Shown here one piece after another: positions 55,238 to 64,000 of a DNA stretch of 64,000 nucleotides. The notes under the pieces were generated by a model that worked only from the letters and a program-made list of their open reading frames with translations, made no database searches and was not told where the DNA came from. The position numbers and the translations under genes were made by a program. Source of the stretch: Galerina marginata (Eukaryota; Basidiomycota; Agaricomycetes; Agaricales; Galerinaceae). Position 1 is the stretch's first letter. Each line of letters opens with the position of its first letter. Where the stretch lies: NCBI GenBank assembly GCA_023014335.1, contig JAECYW010000027.1:124001-188000 (forward strand), read 5' to 3'.

Positions 55238-58200
55238 ATGTCGAAGCGACGCGTTGAAGCTATCAGCATTGACGACCCAGACGCTGGTGAACCCGAAGAG
55301 GAGACATGGGGCAAGAAGAAGAGGAAAAGGTCTAACAAAGCCAAGCAACCGGAGGCCCGCCCACCAGCTCCCGTCATACCTCAACATGGTGGCAGCCACG
55401 AGACGGGCTCATCGGCCCCCGAGGCATATCACTTTGATGGAGACATTACTGAGCAGCAGGTTCTTGAAAATCTTGAAGCATTACCCCATCCCAAGACGGG
55501 CGGTAAGTCCCAGAACGACTACCTCCGAGAATGGCTACCACGGCGGGCCGTACACCTCCACACTTTGCTCTCCCTGGAGGCCCCCGCAGATGTGAATCCA
55601 GTCTGTGTTGCGTGCAACTTGAAAACATCACCGGCGACGTGGAGATGCGACGTGTGTTCGGGCGGTCGTATGCTTTGCACTGCTTGTTGTCGCGATATTC
55701 ATAAATTTCTCCCGTTTCACCGCATTAAACACTGGAATGGTAGACACTTTCGGTCCGCCGGGCTCTGGGAAACTGGTGTCAAGCTGTATCTTGGGCATAA
55801 TGGACTCCCATGTGTACTGGGAAATGACGAAGAGCAGCGCCTGACAGAGGGGTACCTTCCTGGACCACCGCCTGTGCATAACTTCGAGGACAGTGCGGAG
55901 GCCGGTATCATGTGGGACAGGGAAAACACAGTCGACGACGAACCAGAAGACGAAGACGACATTGTGGAGGAGAGGACAGCCCAACCAGAACAATTCCGGC
56001 GGCCGCCGAGCTGCGATGCTAGCGGCAACCGGTTTATACACATCATTGACACCTCCGGAATTCATCAGCTACCAGTGGTCGAATGCACCTGCCGGTGTTC
56101 CGTGGATCCTGTCGATATTCAGTACCTCAAGATGGGACTTTTTCCTGCAAGCTTCCATACCCCAAAGACTGCGTTCACTCTACATGTTTTAAACGACTTC
56201 CGCCTTTCTAGCCTCGAATGTAAAACATCAGGCTACCAGTACTACCAGAAGTTGAGGAGACTTACATGCCCGGCATTCCCGAAAACTGTTATAAATCGAT
56301 ATCGCGAGCTTCGCAGGGTCAGCCGGCAGTATCGAAACTTGAAGCTGTGGAAGATGCATGGCAGGGGCCATGACATTGTTGGACCTGCATCCACAAATGA
56401 ACCTGTGGTGGCTGTCGACGTTATTGAGCAGGCGGGCACCGCACCTACACTACGATCGAGTGCGGGCACCGCACCCACACCACCTGACAATCCGGTCACC
56501 GCATCAACTTTGCTAGCGTCTGCGGTGCCCGCACCTACATTACCATCAACTGCGGTTCCCGCACCTACTCTGGCATCAAGTGCGGTGCCCGCACCTACTC
56601 TGGCATCAACTGCGGTGCCCGCACCTTCTCTGCCATCGAGTGCGGTGTCCGCATCTACTCTGCCATCGAGTGCGGGCACCGCACCTACATTACCATCGAG
56701 TGCGGTGCCCGCACCTACTCTCCCATTGAGTGCGGGCACCGCACCTACTCTCCCATCGAGTGCGGGCACCGCACCTACTCTGCCATCGAGTGCGGTGCCC
56801 GCATCTACTCTGCCATCGAGTGCGGGCACCGCACCTACATTACCATCGAGTGCGGTGCCCGCACCTACTCTCCCATCGAGTGCGGGCACCGCACCTACTC
56901 TCCCATCGAGTGCGGGCACCGCACCTACTCTCCCATCGAGTGCGGGCACCGCACCTACTCTCCCATCGAGTGCGGGCACCGCACCTACACTGCCATCGAG
57001 TGCGGTGCCCGCATCTACTCTGCCATCGAGTGCGGGCACCGCACCTACATTACCATCGAGTGCGGTGCCCGCACCTACTCTCCCATCGAGTGCGGGCACC
57101 GCACCTACACCATCAGATGGCCCGGGCCCCGCAGCTAGTTCAACAGAAGATTCGGGCCCCGCATCTACTTCGCCCGCACCAGATGCCCACAGGTCACCTT
57201 GCTGCTCTGAAATACCGCTCTCTGCGCTGTGCAAATTAGCAATATTTTGCGCTGCCTGTCCACAACCCGGTATTAATTTGCCAGATGATTGGCAAAATGA
57301 GACAGCAAAGTAAGCCTTGAACAACATTTGGGCATGTCATCTAACTAAAGAAATATTTTCAGAGAGCTCAATGCATTGACGCTTACGGGGGATGGAAATT
57401 TCAAAGCTTATCATTTGAAACAGAAGAATGAGGCTGATGACGTTCATCTGACAGATGGTGATGCCTTCATGACTGCCCGGGCACCGTACAAAGCGCACTT
57501 GGAGGAAGCAGAGAAACATCCCGAAATATACAAACAGGTAAGAGTGGTATGCTCGGTGCACCGTCTCTAACCTATTTCCAGGCGCACACCTGCAATCACC
57601 ACAATGCTGCCTCAAACAAGGAGCAGGCGGGCGCCGGAAAACGTGTTCGCGGGGTAGGTTGTTGGGCTTGCGGTCGCCATGGTTGTTTTGCCATCGGTAG
57701 TTTGGTCGACTTCATCAAAGGGGAGAAACAAATGTCCATGGACTATTCACTCTGCGAATGTCTCAAGCACATTGCAATGGACGGCATTACTTGTGTGCAT
57801 TGCATTTACGATATTATGTGCCAGTTCCATGTCAACCTCGTCAAACGCATCACCAAATGTACAACGCTCAGCATCCCGGATGCCGTAACTCTGATAGGTG
57901 CAATTGGACTATTTCATGTACATGGGCACAAAGAGGAATGTCTTTATCGTTGGGCGACAACCTACGTTCCTGGGGCTGGTATTGTTGACGGTGAAGTACT
58001 GGAAACTCTATGGTCAGTCCTGAATGGTATTTCACGGAGCACCGTTGGAGCAACGACGGCCCACCGCACGGAAATCCTTGACGATCACATGGGTGATTCA
58101 AATTGGAAAAAAAACATCAACATGGGTAAGTTTGCCCAGTCTTTGAAATTAAATGGATCATAAATTTGTCTAGCGGAAACAATTGCCAAACGTTATGCTC

Positions 58201-59695
58201 GGGCAGTTGTTGAGGAACGGAACAGCAAAATATATTATGATGGAATCACTCAAGCAGCCCCAGCGGGGCTAGTGCCGGAGTGGAGACAGGAAATTGAGGA
58301 GGCCGAGTTACATCGGCCCTCCGATGTGAAGAGAATGGATATTATGCAAAAGAAGGTTCCCAAGGGTAAGTAACGTTGTTATGCAGCCCAATTGTTCCAA
58401 CCTTTGAATCCGTATACTTAGCCTTGACTCGTCGGGAGATCGAACTGAATATGTCACTGGCTGAGATTGCAAGGGGTGCGCGTGCCGGAGCCCGCACCGG
58501 ACAGGCTGCTTGGCTATCAACTGGATTGAAAACAGAAGAACGCCAGTAAGGATAATTCCCTCCATTTTCTTGAATGCATCTCAAGTTTGAATGGCAATAG
58601 GGCAGCCGTGCGCTCACAAGTACGAAAGTGCAAGCGGGAGCCGACCACAGTTCAAAAGCTTGACTTGGTGAACAAAAGGCGCCAGTTACAGAAGGAAATC
58701 AATACATTCACCAATGGCGCTATCGAATTTCTCAGGGAAGATCTAGTGGATCTAATCTGTCAGAGAACAGTTGTTATCTTAGATGAAGTGACAGATACTG
58801 AACGAATGGAGGCCGAAGAGCCAACTGTGTCTTCCGGCGACCCGGAGCGTCAGCTGCTCCCTTTTCCATCTGCTCTTACCGACGATCAGATCAATGCCTT
58901 GACTGCTGAGCAGCAAGCACTAGTTCGAGACCTGCGGAGAGCTGAATTCGAAATTCGGCATGGTCAAGCGGAGGATGCGCTGGACCTCGTTAGGACTGCA
59001 GTCATTCAGTTGTCCTGGCAGATGAAAAATGTGATTCGAACGGCCACCGGAGTTGCCACAAGAACCAAAGCATGGGATACAGTGCACATCCTCAATCGTG
59101 CTTGGACCTTGCAGCGTACAGTCTACAACCACAGTCGGGCTATAATGCGAAAATTGGTGACGCAGGATGCCCGAGCGGTTCTTGAAGCCAGGTTTCCGCT
59201 CTTGGATCGGAAGGACTGCAGTATTAGCACACAGGTTGTTGAGCCCAATTCATCTGGTCAGAGCACTAGCCGGCTCCCATGGTTCTGGAGTTCCAATCGG
59301 CTACCCAGCGCGGATCCCCTGGCTACTAATTCTGTGTCAGCCGATGAAGCACACCACAACGAATGTCAGTCCATTTTCCATTCTTTGACAGAAAAAGTAG
59401 TCTTATAACTTATTCAGTCTACCGAATCAACTGGTTGAGTGCCCGAGCACAGAAAAATCGGTGGGCCGAAGAACTGAATCTGACACGCCACGAGATGGGC
59501 TGGACAGTGAGATTCTACGTGCACATGGCCAAAAAGTGGCAAGACAGACGTGAAAGGATACCAAATGGCCACCCCGGCCACCGCGCCTATGCTGAAGAAC
59601 AGATCACCATGTGGAATGAGCTCTCCCGGGTTGCCGAGTCAATTTTTTCCAATGCAGACCGCACATACAAATCAGTGAGAGAATATATACACTGA
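55238..59695 (+). CDS. KDZ transposase (1386 aa)
   Basis: Seven exons, 55238-57309, 57351-57537, 57582-58125, 58174-58365, 58422-58545, 58601-59364 and 59418-59695, give 1386 codons plus stop. Residues about 1-55 carry a basic nuclear-type segment (KKKRKRS). Residues 123-155 form a cysteine cluster (C123, C126, C137, C140, C147, C150, C151, then H155). It is followed by the CxC2-like region ('YLGHNGLPC', 'DTSGIHQLPVVEC', 'LFPASFHTPKTAFTLHVLNDF'), as in KDZ transposases. A 23-unit Ala/Pro/Thr repeat comes next, then 'CAACPQPGINLPDDW' and the catalytic half: 'GDGNFKAY', 'CGRHGC', 'MDYS' (D807), 'YDIMCQFH' (D830) and 'DGEVLETLW' (E894) as likely RNase H-fold acidic residues. The last 350 residues are mostly helical. 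No stop or shift; the protein looks complete. Confidence 0.93.
56432..57121 (+). repeat. 30-bp coding minisatellite in the transposase gene
   Basis: About 23 copies of a 30-bp unit encoding ten residues, alternately AGTAPTLPSS and AVPAPTLPSS with small changes. The two unit types carry the mutually complementary words GCGGGCACCGC and GCGGTGCCCGC, so the array can also pair with itself. The earliest units are the most diverged, the later ones nearly identical. Confidence 0.88.
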
Positions 59696-59769
59696 AATTC
59701 TCTTAGCACGTGATTTAAATAGATCAAGATTAAGATAAGAAATTGATATTTTGCTTGTCTCCCTCCATC

Positions 59770-61232
59770 ATGGATCCCCAGAAGCCAACAAAGGTGTATC
59801 CGCAACTCATTTCTCCACCGCCGAGTGACCGCTTTTATTTCTCGTTCGAAGGTCGAGAGACAATGGCCAAGTTGAAGTTGCACGTTTTGATGACTAGGTT
59901 GAGATCCGCCCTCCGAGTTCTCATTGTTGCAGAGGCAAAAGACCGTCCAATCAACTGCGACGACCACATCCGCGACGAGATTGTAAGTGCTTCTACTGTC
60001 TGTCATTTCTTGTCAATGATCATTCTTGCAGGATCTGATCCTAGGTCACGTCGGCTATTGCTCGCTTCAAGGGTTCAACATCCGGTCGCCGTACCTACTT
60101 GTAGATGTTGCGGCCACCATCTATACTCCTTACCTCGGACAAAACCTGACCGTCACCATTCCTCAGTCCCTCAATATGGACTTCACCAGTTATGATGACG
60201 GCTTAATTCTGGAAGCGACAGAGCCATTTGGCTACTGGTGGAAGACAGGTGGCTCGGTTGCCCGCATTGTGAACTACGAACTGGGCCAAAATCACTTTAT
60301 GGCATATTTTTATGCGGTAAAGTAACCATCAAGCTTTATCACTTTTTTCTGATATTTGTGATTAGGCGATTCCGCGAGCCGCCTACACCGATCCGAATCT
60401 CACCAAAGAGCTTAAGAAGCTCGGTGACCGGATGTGGCCTAACAATGGTGACGTGCCTGGGTTCGCCCCGAGGCCTGCACCACCTTCGCCTCCACCTCAA
60501 CCTGCTCTCTGTGAAAATTGTGTCCCTCTGCGGGAAACTTTAAAGCTCGCCTTTGAACAGCTTCGCGTGGCACAAGTTGTTCTTGATGGACAGATAGTAG
60601 AAGGTCGGGAGGCCATTGAAAGGTCAAGTCTACGCATTGGGGCACTCAGTGCACTTGATAGCATTAACAGCAGATACGGGCTACCCTTCCAAACAAGTGG
60701 ATATAAGCTCCCACAGGAATTTGCGCTTCGTTACCCATCGCTTTCTCCAATACCTGATAGCCGCCAGCAGAGCAATCCTTCGACTCGGACTGCCGCACGG
60801 AATGATTTGGGGACCGTGCCAAAAGCTCTTGCCAAAGAGTCTTCAATCTCTCAAGGTCCTGCCAATATTTCTCGCCAGACTCTTACCCCACTAAATCCCT
60901 CGGCTGCCCGCATTGACTCCCAGCCCAAACCTACTCCTCGTTCATCTGGCCCCGTTAATATCACACCTCTTACGCATCCTCCACATCCACCCACGGTCGA
61001 CAATCAGGAAGTCAACATCGAACAAGAGAATGATGCGAATGTTTCCCCAACGAGTAGCAGAAGCGGCACAACATCTATCCCATCGTCTTTCCGAAATGGT
61101 GGACTGTCGGACACCGACGAAGATTCTAGTAGCTCGGAGACCGACGACGAAGAATATCAGGAAGACGAGGCAGGCGATTATTATGGCGGCGGCGGCGACG
61201 GGGAAGAAAACGATGAACTGGAAGATGATTGA
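59770..61232 (+). CDS. KDZ accessory protein E, acidic C-terminus (454 aa)
   Basis: Exons 59770-59982, 60032-60316 and 60366-61232 give 454 codons plus stop; introns are 49 nt each. The first 165 residues look folded, with hydrophobic and aromatic segments ('SPPPSDRFYFSFEG', 'DLILGHVGYCSLQGF', 'ATEPFGYWWKTGGSVA', 'AYTDPNLTKELKKLGDRMW'). Then come a CENC motif, a helical stretch ('TLKLAFEQLRVAQVVLDGQ'), a Ser/Pro-rich low-complexity region and a strongly acidic tail (SSSETDDEEYQEDEAGD ... EENDELEDD). It starts only 74 bp after the transposase stop on the same strand. No known domain recognised; an acidic tail could bind histones or basic partners, but this is inference. Confidence 0.7.
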
Positions 61233-61547
61233 CCAATGAGGGTATTATACATCGTTTTTGAAAATGTGCCTATATGTATATACTTTGTCAATTTGTACGA
61301 CCACCAGAATGCGAAAATCAGGTTGTTGCTAGTTTCTAGTTCCGGGCACCGGGAAGTTTTGGGTCCAGTCAACGAACATTTCTGAAAAGTTGTCATGCCT
61401 GTTCTGCTGAAAGAAAGTAAGGCTTTTACCGATTCTGTGCAGTTGTATAGTAGCCATTCACTACCTTACACCATTTTATACAAAGCACTACTCCAGGTGT
61501 GTTGATGATTTGCAGAACCTTTACACAGTGGTAAGTTGCATGAACAC
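61233..61547. other. 3' spacer inside the transposon
   Basis: Between the end of gene E and the right inverted repeat. AT-rich; no gene seen. Confidence 0.4.
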
Positions 61548-62078
61548 TCCCGCCGAACAACCATGGGGCCCGGACAAAAATTGCCTGCCCTGCGGAGCCC
61601 AAATATAATTTTTGGACAAGCGAGCCCTAGGCAGCCTGGGCAGAGCGGCAGCCCGCACATTTTCCTGGGACCCGGGCCAAATTTTTTGCTACCAGGACGG
61701 TGCCCGTACATCAGAACTGGACGCTCCATCGGACGCCACGCCATTAGACTGGGGTCCGAAAACTGACCGCCAGATTTACAATGGCCACCGCATTACGGAA
61801 TTGGGGTCCGCAAACTGACCGCCAGATATACAACGGCCACCGCGTAACTGAATTGGGGTCCGCAAACTGACCGCCAGATATATGACGGCCACCGCTACGC
61901 TGGGGGCACAATCCGATCGGACCATATCCTATGGCTACATCGTAGCCATTCCGATCGGACCATGAACCTCGACTACTTTGTAGCAAAACCAGTTGGTCAG
62001 ACTGAACCCGTATATTATGTCTACTTTGTTGATCGGGGTATTACAGTATAGTATGTATATATACTACTGTCCCATGTG
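61548..62078 (-). repeat. Right terminal inverted repeat (~531 bp)
   Basis: Reverse complement of 48076-48606, containing the mirrored 52-bp repeats at about 61740-61895 and the terminal CTGTCCCATGTG. Confidence 0.9.
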
Positions 62079-62085
62079 CAGCTTT
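62079..62085 (+). repeat. Target-site duplication, right copy
   Basis: CAGCTTT, identical to 48069-48075, directly after the terminal CCCATGTG of the element. Confidence 0.85.
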
Positions 62086-62840
62086 GCTTTATCCAGATTG
62101 TAATTGGGTTAGCAGACACTTTTATGGTGAGCATCTTTGCAATTTCAGTTGCAGTAGGCTCAGTTCCATATGGTAGGCCTGGCGGTGTGTTATCCTGTAC
62201 GGAGTTACCCGTCCTGTGCCTCGAATCATACTGCTCTCTGTGATGGTCCTATTTTTTCTAACATTGTTAGGTACGTTTTCTATTAATATTCTTGTGTCCC
62301 TCTCTGGGACTCATCGGGAACTATTTCAGCCTTGCTGTTTGTATCGATCCTATTCCAATTCCTAGCGAATTGGGCACTGCTCATAATTTCGATATCAGTT
62401 GGTACCAACATACTCCTATCTACCTTGATCGTCCTTCGAATTCGCTACCATCAATCGCATATTAGAAGACTGCTTGGAACTGCTCACGAATCAACATACA
62501 ACCGTATTATGGTTATGTGTGTTGAATCCTGTGGTATAATCGTGGTGTGCGAGGTTCTGTGTCTCATACCAATCTCCATGGGGCTATCATGGGCCATTTA
62601 TCCACTACAATTTCTTCCCCACATATGTGTAAGTGCGCAAACGGTCACACTATGGAGGTTCACTAAACATCACTTTCAAAGGTTATTTCGCCTCTTTTGA
62701 TCATTTACCGTGTGGTTTCAGGAATCGATGTTACCACAACTCTAAATGTTGCAGGTGTAATCGGAGATGGTGATATCGAGGACATTCGCTTTGCATCTGG
62801 CCATGGAGTCTCCACGTACCGTAGCGAGGACGGTTTTTAA
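62086..62840 (+). pseudogene. Seven-helix gene, 3' part, split by the transposon
   Basis: Continuation of the gene begun at 47,721: rest of exon 1 62086-62126 ('IQIVIGLADTFM'), then exons 62177-62270, 62330-62628 and 62682-62840. Exons 2-4 are 94, 299 and 159 nt, exactly as in the intact paralogue at 39.48 kb, and the first intron is again 50 nt. Helices 3-7 and the acidic tail ('GDGDIEDIRF') are all open. Without the element and one copy of the 7-bp duplication the gene would have 315 codons plus stop. I count it as a disabled but otherwise undamaged allele. Confidence 0.88.
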
Positions 62841-62949
62841 CATTCCAAATATTTGCACAATTGAGGAGAAATAATTTATTCTTGGTGGTTCTAGATTAGT
62901 TAGTAAATTTGGAATTCGGTCACGAACTGTAGGAGACGAATTGTCGACA

Positions 62950-64000
62950 AGCTACAAATTCGCCAGGCTGAGATGAAGGAAAGCGATCGACTTGGTACTG
63001 ACATGGTCATCGATTGGTGACATATGCCCCTAAATCGCCTCGTTTCGCGTCATAATTCTCCGGCCATCTGCAACGATACCGGTCGTCAGGTAAACCTCCA
63101 ACAAGACAGTAAGAAATTAATGCATCGAGAGTCAAGGGCCATGGAGGGGGACGAAAAAGCAATATTTGGGCCCACGTAACGTTGACGGAGGAGCCAAGGT
63201 GGATGGGCCGGAGAGGCAGCTGCTCGTTTGCTATTAGCACAATGTCAATAGTAGGACCAACTGGGAACAAACCAGAATAAGTGCTGTTGTCGATGCTTCT
63301 GCTCACATTCACCCCGAATAGTAACAATCCTCCTTTCCACATGCTATCCACCTGTCTCCAAATGCCCGGCTCCATATGCATGAACGAAGTCAGAATTTCC
63401 ATTAGAATTCCAGGAAAGCCCCGAAAGTACAGTTAAGCATGATAAATTGTATGAGGTCGAATCTCAGGATAACCCAGCGGAACAAATGCTGTCCTAATGT
63501 TGACAACGGATCGTCCCCAGCAAGATGGGAAGAAAAAATGCGGTTCTCGAGCTCGAAAATCGCTTCATGGAAGTTGAGTAATCTATCCAGGTGGTTATTT
63601 CGGCCGAATTTAAATCGTCACAAACAGATTTGAGGCACGAGCTACAAGAGGGAACTGTCGACAAGCAAACGCATAGGGAGATCGCGCCGCAGCTGCAGTC
63701 GCTCTCGCTCCCTAGCTACTTAAGGCGATCATTGAAGTTGATGCCGTGGTCCGAGAGTCGAAAGCGAAAATGTGCCACGAAACGTGAAAGTTTAGGGAAG
63801 AGAAGCGGGTGTGTCGACTTCGATGTGTAAACCAGGAAGGCCGACGATCACGAGGACGATCATCCTGAGGAACGAAGGGGCAGGAAATTGGTTTCGAAAA
63901 CATGAAAAACCACATCCAAATTTAAATCCAGGTACAGTGGCGGGCCAGCGGTTGCGGCTGGTACAGCCTGTCTTCTCATCCTACTGCTCGTTTGTGATCG
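62950..64000 (+). repeat. Family R block at the right edge
   Basis: Begins with the segment shared with 9.24-9.56 kb (minus-strand peptide 'IDIVLIANEQLPLRPIHLG') and continues with R landmarks: 'AAATGCGGTTCTCGAGC' near 63537, the core 'AGGCCGACGATCACGAGG' near 63838 and 'CAGTGGCGGGCCAGCGG' near 63935. Cut by the window end. No intact gene. Confidence 0.6.

Larger units (their letters stand above)
48076..62078 (+). mobile_element. Complete autonomous KDZ transposon, 14,003 bp
   Basis: The element runs from CACATGGGACAG to its complement CTGTCCCATGTG, with 7-bp direct duplicates outside and roughly 531-bp inverted terminal repeats inside. It carries five genes: (-) 48723-50414, (+) 50634-52467, (-) 52743-54658, (+) 55238-59695 (transposase) and (+) 59770-61232. 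All five give open frames after splicing and the two ends are nearly identical, so insertion was recent. The KDZ assignment rests on the transposase: an N-terminal CxC-type cysteine cluster, the 'CPQPGINLPDDW' segment and a DDE-type core. KDZ elements of mushrooms are known to be large and to carry extra genes, in some lineages TET/JBP dioxygenases; I see none of those here. Confidence 0.93.

Noticed and set aside
56242..57327. Long open frame on the minus strand (about 361 codons, repetitive 'VGAVPALDGR')
   Set aside because: It lies antisense to the 30-bp minisatellite of the transposase. A repeat unit of 30 bp keeps any frame without a stop open, so the length is an artefact. The plus strand has the conserved KDZ domains.
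48076..62078. A TET/JBP dioxygenase gene inside the KDZ element
   Set aside because: Such genes are known near some mushroom KDZ elements, so I looked for the iron-binding His-x-Asp and downstream His context in all five products, but saw nothing convincing.

Overview
This window looks like a gene-poor, repeat-rich stretch of an Agaricomycete (mushroom-forming basidiomycete) genome. The reasons: short spliceosomal introns (about 40-65 nt, GT..AG), several basidiomycete-type membrane protein families (a DUF6533-type protein, an unnamed seven-helix family, and single-pass proteins with an extracellular lectin-like part and a basic stop-transfer), and a complete KDZ (Kyakuja-Dileera-Zisupton) DNA transposon. 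There are no bacterial operons, rRNA, tRNA or CRISPR arrays that I can see.

Layout. 1.66-3.4 kb: single-pass membrane protein gene; a decayed relative lies at 6.17-6.88 kb and an intact paralogue at 29.5-30.8 kb. 7.3-8.8 kb (-): intron-free GH54 alpha-L-arabinofuranosidase with a C-terminal CBM42. 13.6-14.3 kb (-): small secreted six-cysteine protein. 17.0-18.7 kb: multi-exon DUF6533-type membrane protein. 39.5-40.6 kb: intact seven-helix membrane protein (318 aa). A truncated copy of its promoter and first codons lies at 28.1-28.5 kb, and a second full copy (47.7 and 62.1-62.8 kb) is split by the transposon.

48,076-62,078 is a 14.0-kb autonomous KDZ transposon. It is flanked by a 7-bp target duplication (CAGCTTT) and has about 531-bp, almost identical terminal inverted repeats, each with three 52-bp subterminal repeats. 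It carries five intact-looking genes: the 1386-aa KDZ transposase (N-terminal cysteine cluster, a 23-unit Ala/Pro/Thr repeat, then the DDE-type core) and four accessory genes of unknown role, one with a Zn2Cys6-like cluster. All five splice into open frames, so the copy looks recent and possibly active.

Much of the rest is one old repeat family, called R here (about 0.4-0.7, 3.7-5.8, 9.2-12.8, 19.4-27.5, 31.6-37.4, 40.7-42.7 and 62.9-64.0 kb). It has a core of about 150 bp, seen more than twenty times and always in one orientation, inside blocks of about 1.2-1.5 kb. The minus strand of many blocks keeps the same decayed peptides next to a splice-like junction, which suggests a tandemly amplified and eroded gene family. 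A short interspersed element of about 210 bp occurs at 18.75, 32.89 and, diverged and inverted, about 15.3 kb; the 32.89-kb copy has a visible empty site at 20.89 kb.

All alignments and splice models were read by eye. Lengths and frames of the models were checked by arithmetic, but nothing was searched against a database.
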